Below, in pieces: positions 22,997 to 33,911 of a stretch of DNA of 64,000 bases (its first letter is position 1; each line of letters starts with the position of its first letter). The stretch lies in the NCBI GenBank assembly GCA_037039925.1, contig JAXRKP010000046.1:50001-114000 (forward strand), given 5' to 3'. Below the pieces are notes generated by a model, which did not search any database, had not been told where the DNA came from, and saw nothing but the letters and a program-made list of their open reading frames with translations. The position numbers and the translations under genes were made by a program. Source of the stretch: Doris montereyensis. Its lineage: Eukaryota; Mollusca; Gastropoda; Nudibranchia; Dorididae.

Positions 22997-23395
22997 TTCA
23001 CAGCTGAGGATAAATCTAGGGCCTGTGCCTCAGGGCTAGGCTAGTAGGAAGGGAGAAATTTGAAAAACAAATTAGTTTAGGATTTCTGTGGCAAATGTCA
23101 CTACTTGACTCAAAGAAAATAGCGGAATGCACAGCCATTCGGTATGGCTGTGGCCACGATAGCTGTCTCATTTTTCATGAGAACATTTAATATGATCCAA
23201 ACACTCCATGCTTTTGTCCCCATAATAAAATCAGTTTCGACCATTACAAGTAGATAACAGCCTAGATCTATATGATATAATATTTTCCCCAAAGAAATCC
23301 ATTCTTCCTCTTTATGAATCGTCAGCTTAACTTGATTTCAGTACAGAGTGAAGTAAGGGTTGCTTTTAAAAACTTTCACCAAATTTTAGAGAAAA

Positions 23396-23577
<182 letters not shown>

Positions 23578-23674
23578 TCAATTTTTTCAATCTGTATGGC
23601 TTTTTGTGTTATTGTTCAACCGTTTGTCTCTGTCTGTCTGTATGTCTCAGTATGTTTGTTTGCCTTTCTGTCTG

Positions 23675-23803
<129 letters not shown>

Positions 23804-24049
23804 ATGTCTATCTGTCTGTCTGTATGTCTAATGTGTCGTATAAAAAACGGGGACGTTCTGAAGGAAAATATTGACTTTCATACTTTATGAAAATGTTACT
23901 GGTGTTGCTTACGGTTGTAGTTTCGCGCATTGGTGATGTGAGGGACTATCTGGAATGTCCACGCATGTACTACTTAAAGCAGGGGTTCTTGGGTTTTTTT
24001 ACTTTTTAGGCCGCGCCCCTTGACATCATCCGTCAGAACTCCTCCTCGT

Positions 24050-24325
24050 CCACAGAGAGAGAGAGAGAGATAGTGATAGAGAGACAGAGAAAACAGAGAG
24101 ACAGACAAACAGACAGTCAGACAGAGATAAAGACAGCGAAAAAGACAAAGAAAGAGAAAAAGACAAAGAGAAAGACAGAGAAAAAAAAAAAGACAGGGGC
24201 AGAGGCAGAGAGAGATACAGAGGTACAGAGAGAGTGCGAGACCGACGAAAGAGAAAGAGGAGGAGGTGGTGGAAAGAAGAAGGAAGAGGAGGAGGAAGAA
24301 GAAGAAGAAGAAGAAAGCAAGAGAC
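24050..24325. repeat. GA-rich purine tract
   Basis: Plus-strand purine-rich block of GAGA, GACAGA and GAAGAAGAAG repeats, opposite in strand polarity to the CT blocks 0.3-0.6 kb upstream. Confidence 0.9.
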
Positions 24326-25149
24326 TTATGAAAGGCAAGTCCCCGTACAGGTGCAAGCACCTGCTCAATGCCCGATTATATCCATTATAAGAGTACTCTC
24401 CCGGTTTTCACTCCTTTATGTAGTACAGGCGCCGACGTCCGAGAAAGTACCTGACGTCACAAACGCACGAAACTACAATTTGAGAAATGTAAGCAACATA
24501 TGCAGTGACATTCTCATAAAGTATGAAAGTTCATCTTTTCCTTTAAAACACCCCCCTGCTAAAGGAACACTTAAAAAACTCTTTTTTTTATTAGATCTTG
24601 TCTCCCCAACCTCAACGATTTTATTTAAAAGAAGTTTACTAGAAGTACGAATAGAATGTGCTTTCTTTCGTGGACTTCATTCCATGTGCAGAAGTTTACT
24701 ACATTGTATGTACATTAGGTAAAGTATGTGTTTTTCTTTTCGTGAACTTTATTCCATGTGCAGAAGTTTACTAGTAAATTGTATGAACATTAGGTATAGT
24801 AAGTGTTTTCTTTTCGTGGACTTGGTTCCATTTGCAAGAACGTATTTTATCGATAAGACACCGATATCTACCTTGACCTTTTCCAGTCCTAATTGCATCT
24901 TGAAAGTTAAGATTCATGATTCAAGTTCAAGATTCAAAATATTGATCGTTCGAAACAGGCAAAAAATTTGTAAGTTACATATACAACATGATTAAATAAT
25001 GCTAATGAAGAACTTGCAAAGAAGAATTTTCCCACACGAACTTAATGGATGTTGACATAAATCAATTTATATATATCTTTCTCGTTGTCATCAAAGGAAT
25101 AGGGCGTTTCTATCTACTTGAGAAATGACAGTGGTCGAAAAGGGATGGG
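24326..25149. other. Unassigned sequence with a local duplication
   Basis: No gene recognised. A 60-70 bp segment is duplicated around 24650-24830 (TTTCGTGGACTTCATTCCA, TTTCGTGAACTTTATTCCA and TTTCGTGGACTTGGTTCCA, with GCAGAAGTTTACTA). Confidence 0.5.
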
Positions 25150-25762
25150 AGTTATCTTTTTCTTTCTTTCTTTCTTTATCATTTCCCATTCTACCTTCCG
25201 GTGTATGGGTTTTAGATGCCCGAAATGATCTCTCTCCAGACTGCCCTGTCCTGACATTTTCTGTTTCCTTCCGTGAAAGTTAAACTTATTTGCGTTAATG
25301 CCTCTTTTTATCTTCTTCCCACTTTCTCCGAGGTCTGCCTTTTGGTCTTTTACCTTGAGTTTTAACACTGTATACTGATTTAGCCATCATATTGTCATTC
25401 ATTCCGTTTACATGCCCATACCATCTCAGTTGATTTATGCTTAGTTTTTACGCTATCTGCTTTGGTTTGATCTCTTATTGTTGTGTTTCTGATTTTGTCT
25501 CTTTTAGTTTTCCCTACTACTCTTCTTAGATATTTCATGTCAGCTGCCTGCACTCTATTGTATTCCCTACTGTCTAAGGTCTAGGTTTCACTGCCATAGA
25601 GGTAGAACAATAAACTGTGTTGTATACTGCCACTTTTGGTTTTTGTTGACAATTCTTGTTTACCTACAAATGCCTTTCCTATATGGTTATATATTGCCTT
25701 TGCCTTTTGGATTCTCTGGCTGATTTCTTCTCTTATTTTCCCCTCTGAGTTAATCATTGCTC

Positions 25763-26443
25763 CTAAGTAATAATAGCTTTGAACTTGTTCTTAATTCTCC
25801 TGCCTAATCTAAGATTTTGTGATTTAGCTTCCCTAGTTACTAGCATTGTTTTGGTTTTCTTTGCACTTGCTCTCATTCCTTTTTTATTTAATTCAGTATT
25901 CATTATGTTGATATTTGACTGGAGGTTCCTTTCTGATTTTCCAAACAGAACTAAATCATCGGCAAATGAAGGCATTGATACATTTACTGGTTTGAGCTTC
26001 CACATACCTTCATTCATTTTCTTCATTTTTGAGGATGCCTTTGCGACTGAATCCATAAAGGCAATAAACAAAAAAGGACTTAGTACAACCCTGTCTTACT
26101 CCTATATCTACATCAAAATTCTTCAGACACATGCTTCTATTAAATTTTGCTCTACATCATGTTCTTTTAAGAAATGCCATAGTTCGTCCCTCCTCACAGT
26201 GTCAAATGCCTTTTCTAAGTTAATAAAACACAGGTGCAAGTCAATGTTTCTCTCAAGGAATTTTTCTATTATTTGTCTAATTGTAAATATGTGATCTTGT
26301 ACACTTCTTCCTGGTCTAAATCCACCCTGGTGTTCTTTAATCTGATCCTCTACTCTTTTCCTTAGTCTCATTTCCAGAATCCTGGCATACACGTTTCCTG
26401 GTACGCTAAGTAGTGACATCCCTCTATAGTTTGAGCATTTCAT
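25763..26443 (-). pseudogene. Reverse transcriptase remnant of LINE copy A
   Basis: Two frames: 26443-26123 with RT fingers and palm ([37 protein letters not shown]) and 26071-25763 with the catalytic FADD box (MPSFADDLVLFGKSERN). A frameshift separates them around 26075-26120, so no intact protein is encoded. Confidence 0.88.
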
Positions 26444-27249
26444 AGTTGATCCTTTCTTGTGTATTGGTACTACCGTTCCTTGACATTCTCATTCCACCAT
26501 GCTGTTCTTTTCCTATCTCCTTTAATTTGGTTCCTACCACAGACCTCTTCAGTACAAATGAGGAGCGTTTCTTTATACATTTGCCACTTTTCTTCTATTG
26601 TGCTTTTCTTCAGATCCATCTGTCTTTCACTGATAGATCTTTTTATCCTGGATTGGTATATATGTTTTCTTTTGGTTTATTTAGTTCTTCTATTTGGATT
26701 TTAGTAGTTTTCTTCTCTTTCCTTTTCTGTTTGTTTTCTTCAGTTAATAATCTCATTTTGGCAATCACTAAGTGATGATTAATAAATATTTCAGCTCCTC
26801 TGCTTACTCTAGCATCCATTGTACTGTAAAAGGGAGTTGCTAACTACTATGTAGTCTACGATTTTGCACATCTGTCTTCATTTACTCTTGTATATTTGTG
26901 GATATCTTTATGAGGAAAAAAGGTGCCTTTTATGCATTAGGAGGCCTACTCCTGCTCTAACTCTATCTTTGACATCTACTCCTGAGAAAATTAAAGTAGG
27001 GTTTGGTCCTAATTTTCTATTCCTTGAACTTTTTTCTTTGTTTCTGTAATAGCCAAAATGTCTACTTTGAATTTTTCCATTTCTTCAGCTAATTCTCACT
27101 CCTTTCCATTAATTGCCCTAACATTCCATGTTCCAAAAATCACAGTCCGTGTTCTTTTCCAGAGTCGTCTTCGAAAGTTCAAGCCGGTTATATCATTGTA
27201 TACATTACTTTGAATCAGATTGTTTTGGATATGCAGGGGATTAGCCCAC

Positions 27250-27480
27250 TTTACCTAGGCAGATGGTGGGGCTGCCACATTGAGGCCCCCTACCAGGCCT
27301 TGTTATTTTCTGCCAGGGTTGACTCCCTTAGCCTTTGGTCATTCAAGACCAGCCTGCAAGGCAGCAGGCTGTTATTTTATGTCAGGGTTAACTCCCTTAG
27401 CCTTTGTTTTCTGTCAGCCAAGACCTGTCTGCAAGGCAGCAGGAGACTCGTGGAGGGTGGGATCATTTACTCCCCGTACC
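27250..27480 (-). repeat. 5' monomer repeats of LINE copy A
   Basis: About three imperfect 65-70 bp monomers, each with CAGGGTTAACTCCCTTAGCC and AGACCAGCCTGCAAGGCAGC on the plus strand. The same monomers occur at the 5' ends of copies B (29690-29960) and C (39575-39830). Confidence 0.85.
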
Positions 27481-27506
27481 GATTCACTGCCCGCAGTTAT
27501 CTTTTT

Positions 27507-29658
27507 TGATGGACAATATTTTTCATTTGACGATTTGTAATGAAAAGGCAGTCGAAATCGAGGAAAATGTGTTTACAATCTGTTTCCGCTTTCTTGACAA
27601 TCCTATCGATTCTTTTCTTGCTATTCATTCTCGTATTGTCACCCCCAACAAGCCAGTGAAAAACATATACCATTTTGGTGGATAGATCTGTAAAATAACA
27701 CCAAGAGCGTGTTGTCAACATGGAAATAATTTAATTTACGCAGAAAATAAAGCCAAGAATTTATCTTCTTACTTACAAAATTAGAAAGACATTTTCAGTT
27801 AAGATGATTGTCTATTGTTAATGTTACACCTGGTTACTTATATTTTCCCAGATCTTCTACTTTTTCACCATTAATAAAAAAAAATTAAAAAGAAGTCAAG
27901 TGGATCTTTCCTGTTTCGGAAATCAATTAAAATTCATTTTGTCTATTTGACATTTAATACTAAACTGTTCTTCAGACCACTTAGCAAATCGACATGCGTA
28001 CCGATATTCGTGTTCGTTAGATTAATGCCTGCAAAACTCTCCCGTCATACATGTTATTTGTCCTCCAAATGTTCGTTTTACATGCCTGTTTGGCGATCGT
28101 TTATTCTTGCTCATTCAAATGATTTATGAATGAAAACAGGAAAGACGAAAATATTCATAGATAAGTCTTGCGCCTCTTTTCATTCCTCTCTCTTTCTTTC
28201 CTTTCATTTTCTACTTTTTTTCTATATATTTGAACATTCCATTCTCTGGTCTTCGTTTTTGTACTTCCCTTTCGTATTCTCCATTTCCTTTTCTGCTCAT
28301 TCTTATTATCACTAATATCACCACCCTTTTCTTTCTTTCTTCCTCCTTTCTATTTTTCTTCTGACATCGCACTGTATGATGCCCAAATAAGGGTTTAGAT
28401 CTAAATATTTCTCGTTTGTTGTCTGACGAAGGTTTAAACCCGAAACGCCACGTGTTTGTTTTGTCTTTATTGGTGGATTTATCATTCATTGTCCTTTTCA
28501 CCTTTGACTTCACTCCACTGTGGCTCCTTTGTATTAGTTATGGCGTAATATTTCTACTTTGAGATCAACATGCAAATGAGATGGGCTCGATACGTTTGTA
28601 GATCTATGTTGAAAATCTTTGATCGACTAGAACAAAAATCAAAGTCACTAAAGTGTTTTTTTCACACTTTTGACAGAACGCCTTGGTAATATCACAACTC
28701 TTCAGTGTGAAGTGAACACTGAACAGCATCAAAGTCTGTGAACTTGTGGAGCATGAACAGAAAATAATAGTTGTTTTTCGAAATAAAAGAGTTTGTTTTC
28801 ATTTGTCATTGTTTCACTTCCGCTTGAAAGTGGCTGACAACAACAAAGCTAATCAACCCACTCACGGCACACATTTTACCTGTTTACTTTGTTAAATACT
28901 AATAATAGGGTATGTACTTCATCTTAATCAAATTGAATACTTTGTTACGTTTAATTTTTTGTACATGCATCAATATTTGATAGTTGCAACCAATAGGTCT
29001 AGAATTCTAGATCTAGAGATCAGAGCCAGAGACCTAAGGACTGACTTCAGTTCAGATCAGTCATCAGTGTAGCATATTATGATAATATCATACACAGGAA
29101 GCATTTCTTTAGTTGGGCACACACAAGGGACATAAGTGACAACAAATTTAGGGTTTAAAGAAGAGAGGAGTTGCTTTTAGCGTTTCTTTCATGACTTGTG
29201 TCGGTCATTTCCGCCAGTCTGACTGGGTGTGAGACTTGGGGTAAAGATATACTTAGCCTGGTTTGAAGACAATAAATGAAGGATGAAAACCGAGCAGGCC
29301 TTAATTACAAATGAAATAGAGACTTGACTGACAGACAAGTTATCTAAGTCCAGCTTGCAGGCACCTTTCGAGGACAGCCGGATTGAAGTGTCTCATGCTG
29401 CATTCTATCCTTCAAGATGAACGAGACTGGCATTCACACATGGTGTCGCTGGCTGATGATGATGTCACCGGGCTTAGCGGGATCATTTTCACTGCCAATA
29501 TCTTTTTAACGGTGAATCAGACGAAAAATCTGATTTCTACTCTGAAACGAGCAACCATATTTCTAGGCAAGATCAGAGCAGAATTCATATTTTTCAATAA
29601 TAAAATAATAGTAATTTCATATTTATAAATTATGATGAAGGCAACAAATAGCGGGCGC
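27507..29658. other. Spacer between head-to-head LINE copies A and B
   Basis: No protein-coding exon recognised. It holds a pyrimidine-rich tract about 28180-28360 and, near 28420-28480, TCTGACGAAGGTTTAAACCC then GAAACGCCACGTG, which resembles terminal sequence of some retroelements but could not be assigned. An AGATCTAGAG cluster sits at about 29000-29020. Confidence 0.45.
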
Positions 29659-30083
29659 AGTATATTCATCTGGGCAGTGGACAGGTAAACACCTGTACGG
29701 GGAGTAGATAATCCCGCTCTCCATGAGTCTCCTGCTGCCTTGCAGGTCGGTCTTGGCGGACCAAAGGCTAAGGGAGTTAACCCTGACAGAAAACAACTTG
29801 CTGCCTTGCAGGTCGGTCTTGGTTGACCAAAGGCTAAGGGAGTTAACCCTGACATAAACCTGCTGACCTTCAAGGCTGGTCTTGAATGACTAAAGGCTAA
29901 GCGAGTTAACCCTAACAGAAAATAACAAGGCCTGGTAGGGGGCCTCAATGTGGCAGCCCCACCATCTACCCAAGGTAAGGTGGGCTAATCCCCTGCTTAT
30001 CCAAAACCTAACTGATGCAGAGAAATGAATATAATATACCCGGCTTAACCTTTCAACGATGAAAATGGGAACGAACACGAACT

Positions 30084-30807
30084 GTGAATTTTGGAACAGG
30101 GAATGTTAGGGCAATAAATAGAAAAGAGTTAGAATTAGTTGAAGAAGTGGACAAATTCAAAGTAGACATTTTGGCTATTACAGAAACAAAGAAAAAAGGA
30201 CAAGGAATAGAAAATGTAGGACCAAATGATATTTTAATCTTCTCAGGAGTAGATGTCAAACATAGAGCTGGAGCAGGAGTAGGTCTCCTAGTACATGAAA
30301 AGGCATGAAAAGCTACTAGAAAACTGGAAATTTATAAGCCCATGGCTATTAGTGGTAAATATTAAACCAAAAGGAAGAGAAATTAAATTATCAATAGTTT
30401 ATGGACCAAACGAAGATGCCACTAAAGAAGAAAAAGATACCTTTGAAAACGATTTACAAATAACTGCAGAGAATCTTCAACACAAACAGGAACTAATGGT
30501 TTTAGGAGATTTAAACGCTAGAGAAGGCAACAATATAGAAACATCAGGAGGAGTAATGGGTAAAGAAGGAGAGACAACAACTTCTCCAAATGGAGAGAGA
30601 CTAATAGATTTTTGCCTAAAGAATAATATGAAAATAGCAAACACATTTTTTCCTCATAAAGATATCCACAAATATACAAGACTAAATGAAGACAGGTATG
30701 AAAAGTCAATGATAGATTACATAATAGTTAGCAGTTCTCTTTTTTACAGTACATTGGATGCAAGAGTAAATAGAGGAGCAAAAAAGGAAAGAGAAGAAAG
30801 CTACTAA
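30084..30807 (+). pseudogene. Endonuclease domain of LINE copy B
   Basis: Two overlapping frames (30084-30308, then 30295-30807). The first reads [20 protein letters not shown], then [19 protein letters not shown]; the second LSIVYGPNED, LMVLGDLNAREGNN, and SMIDYIIVSSS. These are the AP-endonuclease-like catalytic motifs (WN/GN, ET, GDxNA, S-x-IDYI) of LINEs, also annotated in animal genomes as craniofacial-development-protein-2-like. A frameshift lies at about 30295-30308. Confidence 0.88.
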
Positions 30808-31447
30808 AATCCAAATAGAGGAATTAAATAAACCAATAGTAAAAGAGATGTACCAATCTAGGATAAAAGAATTTATCAGTGAAAGACAGGTGCATCTGAA
30901 TGATAGTACAATAGAAGAAAAGTGGCAAATGTATAAAGAAGCACTCCTCAGTTGTACTGAAGAGGTTAGCGGTAGGCAACAAATTAAAGGAGATAGGAAA
31001 AGAACAGCATGGTGGAATGAGAATTTCAAATTTAAGATCAAAGAAAAGCAGGATGATTGGAAGAAATACTTGCAAACAAAGAGACCAGAAGATAGGATAG
31101 ATTACATGAATAAAAGAACTATTGCCATAGAGGAAGTTAGGAAAGCAAATCAGGAACAATGGGAAGAGTTTGGACAGAGACTTCAAGAAAGCTATCAAGG
31201 AAATCAAAAGCTGTTCTGGGGGGGGGGGGCGATGAAGAGCACGAGAAAGACCAAAGCATGCCCAATATGACAAATTAAGAATGCCATAGGAGAAAGAATG
31301 AAAGAAGACAGCAAAGTCATGGAAACATAGAGAAAGCATTTTCACCAATTACATAATCCCTCCAGAACGTATGAAACAAGGAGTAAAGATCAATTAGTTA
31401 GAGTAACAAGTAATCCAGAGGAGAGAGCTGGAAATGTAGATATATCA

Positions 31448-32260
31448 ATGGAAGAAATCCAAACAGCTATAAGAAAAGGGAAATTAGGAAAAGCCCCAGG
31501 AGCAAATCAAGTTTATCCAGAAATGGTTAAAAACCAAGGGGAGAGAGGCAGACAAACTACTACATGCAATATGCCAATAAGTCCAAACAGGTGCCAGGTG
31601 ATTGGAAAAAGGGAAGGGGTAGTACCAATACATAAGAAAGGATCAACTATGGACTGTTCAAACTATAGAGGGATATCACTACTTAGCGTTTCAGGCAAAG
31701 AATATGCCAGGATACTGGAAATGAGACTAAGGAAAAGAGTAGAGGATCAGATTGAAGAGCATCAGAGTGGTTTAGACCAGGAAGAACTGTACAAGACCAC
31801 ATATTTACAATTAGACAAATAATAGAAAAATTCCTTGAGAGAAACATTGACTTGAACCTGTGTTTTATTGACTTAGAAAAGGCATTTGACTCTGTGAGGA
31901 GGGACGAACTATGGCATTCCTTAAAAGAACACAATGTAGAGCAAAATTTAATAGAAGCCATTAAAAGTTTTTACAATAAACCAACATGTGCAGTGAGTAG
32001 CTGGAAAGTTATCTGCAGAATTTGATGTAGATATAGGAGTAAGACAGGGTTGTACCCTAAGTCCTCTTTTGTTTATTAAATCACATCTATGGCTTCCGTC
32101 GCAAAGGCATCCTCAAAAATGAAGAAAATGAATGTAGGTATGTGAAAGTTCAAACCAGTAAATGTATCAATGCTGTCATTTGCCGATGATTTAGTTCTGT
32201 TTGGAAAATCAGAAAGTGACCTTCGATTAGAATATCAACATTATAAACAATGAACTAAAT
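31448..32260 (+). pseudogene. Reverse transcriptase of LINE copy B
   Basis: Frames reading [56 protein letters not shown] and LSFADDLVLFGKSE (FADD catalytic box at about 32176-32200). Breaks occur near 31780, 32022 and 32075. Confidence 0.85.
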
Positions 32261-32426
32261 AAAAGAGGAATGAGAATAAATGCAAAGAAAACCAAAACAA
32301 TGCTAGTAACTAGGAAGCTAAAACACAAAATCTTAAATTGACCAGAGAATCCAAAAGGCAAGTGCAATATATAACCATCTAGGAAAAGCATGTGTAGGTA
32401 AGCAAGAACTGTCAACAAAAACCAAA

Positions 32427-32783
32427 ATGGCAGTATACAATACAGTTTATTGTCCTACTCTCCCCTATGGCAGTGAAACCTGGACCTTAGACAGTAGAGA
32501 ATACAGTAGAGTACAGGCATCTGAAATGAAATATATAAGAAGAGTAGTAGGGCATACTAAAAGAGACAAAATCAGAAACACAACAATAAGAGATCAAACC
32601 AAAGCAGGTGGCATAAAAACTAAGATAGAAACAAATCAATTGAAATGGTTTGGGAATGTAAACAGAATGAATGACAATAGAATAGCTAAATCAGTATACA
32701 ATGCTAAAGCCCAAGGTAAAAGACCAAAAGGCAGACCTCAGAGAAAGTGGGGAAGAAGATATAATAGAGGCATTGAAGCATAG
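32427..32783 (+). pseudogene. C-terminal segment of LINE copy B polyprotein
   Basis: Open frame reading MAVYNTVYCPTLPYGSETWT, then SEMKYIRRVVGHTKRDKIRN and KGRPQRKWGRR, the post-RT region common in RTE-type elements (YGSETW, R-x-I-x-G/HxxR-D, RWxD/RKW). Followed by the 3' tail. Confidence 0.85.
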
Positions 32784-32917
32784 AAATATAACTTTTTTTG
32801 GAAGGAAACAGGAAATGCCAGGACAGGGCATCCTGGAGAAAGATCATCTGGGGTATCTGAACCCATACACTGAAAGGTAGAATGGGAAGTGATAAAGAAA
32901 GAAAGAAAGTATATTCA

Positions 32918-33803
32918 AAGTTTTGTATCTTTCAACTGTATTCATTTTGAAGACAACAGTCGGACGGGCTTAGTATATCTTTAGCCTAAGACAACAGACA
33001 TCTTAGAACAGGAGCAGTTCAAATTTAGTCGCTGATTAAGGTCAGTGTGACATATCAGCCATTGATTTCAAAGTTTCTCACTTTCATTTGCTTATATTTG
33101 GCCATAATTCTAATCTTGAAACTTAGTAGAGTTAGATCTATCTTATTTGCAATCATTTGCATTAGGCCAGCGCTATTCGTTGTGATGACAGATAGACTTT
33201 GCCACTATCCGTCATTAATTTTAATGATGAACGGAGCTCGTCCCTCATTCGGTTCGCCATTAAGGATGGATGGACTTTGTGCCACTATTCGTCATCAACG
33301 ATGAATGATGGATCTTCCCCTCTCTCTCGCTCTCGCTCTCTTTTTTATTCTCTCTCCCTCACTCTATCTGTCTACCTCTATCTCTCTCTCGATCTTGAGA
33401 CGCAATTGTGGGGCTCTGGCGAATCTATTGAATTTTTATTATAATAGACTGCATAGGATGGGGAAAGAAAATTCACTTCACTGCAATCGACATGACGGAT
33501 GTATTGAAGTTATTACAACCGTCTAATTTTCATAGAGGTTTAATGACAGAGGTACCGATTTCCCCTCCCATGTTTTGATAGTTCTATATATGCACATGCA
33601 TCATTAGAGTAATAATATACCAGCTCTACAGAGATTACAAATATTTCTTCCTATTTTGAATGAACTTTTATGAGTTTTGTAAAGGCGATAGATAAAATGA
33701 ATGTGATGTAAAGTATAATTCAGTGTAGCCTTGATAATGCATTTCTTCATCCATCTCATTCATTCATTATTCATTCTGTATCATTGGTGACTTTTTTCTG
33801 CAG
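32918..33803. other. Flank upstream of the ankyrin gene's first recognised exon
   Basis: No exon recognised. It holds an imperfect 60-bp duplication about 33184-33310 (ATAGACTTTGCCACTATCCG and ATGGACTTTGTGCCACTATT, each followed by CGTCAT) and a CT-rich tract 33316-33395. An upstream non-coding or first exon of the ankyrin gene may be here but cannot be placed. Confidence 0.4.
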
Positions 33804-33911
33804 TATGAACAGCTGTGAAACATGTAAGCATCTTCACACGATACATCATCCCTTATTGAAGCTGCAATCATCAACAACCAACCTGTTGTTCTGGAGAAAT
33901 TGTTACTGAAA
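33804..33911 (+). CDS. Ankyrin gene, first recognised exon
   Basis: The acceptor TTTTTTCTGCAG precedes it and the donor GTATGT follows. The last 24 codons read [20 protein letters not shown] then LLLK in phase 0 with exon 2. The only ATG (33805) reads [12 protein letters not shown] one frame away; a missing base near 33838 would join them. Otherwise coding enters from an unseen upstream exon, but stops (TGA, TAA) then lie in frame. Confidence 0.65.

Larger units (their letters stand above)
25162..27494 (-). mobile_element. RTE-like LINE copy A, internally deleted, with 12-bp TSD
   Basis: Minus-strand non-LTR element with a GAAA-rich 3' tail at about 25162-25180 and 5' end near 27494. Both ends are flanked by the direct repeat AGTTATCTTTTT (25150-25161 and 27495-27506), a target-site duplication. 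It contains RT sequence ([48 protein letters not shown]). Against copies B and C it lacks about 340 nt of endonuclease (junction near 26925) and about 575 nt between endonuclease and RT (junction near 26484). Its 2333 bp equal full length minus those losses. Confidence 0.9.
29669..32907 (+). mobile_element. RTE-like LINE copy B, full length, with 10-bp TSD
   Basis: About 3.24 kb, the size expected of RTE-type elements, flanked by the direct repeat AGTATATTCA (29659-29668 and 32908-32917). Order: 5' monomers (29690-29960), AP-like endonuclease (30084-30807), linker with basic segments (30848-31270), RT (about 31600-32260), C-terminal segment (32427-32783) and a GATAAAGAAAGAAAGAAAG tail. Stops and frameshifts (for example at about 30300 and after 31800) and a G10 run at 31220 make it inactive as printed. 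The RTE assignment rests on size, single EN-RT layout and motif style, not on a phylogeny. Confidence 0.92.

Noticed and set aside
23974..24722. Several 80-160-codon ORFs of K/E/R or S/L/F
   Set aside because: Frames through GA/CT-rich low-complexity sequence.
28420..28480. Penelope-like or other retroelement terminal sequence (TCTGACGAAGGTTTAAACCC)
   Set aside because: The words look familiar from repetitive DNA, but no reverse transcriptase, paired repeat or second copy was found here.
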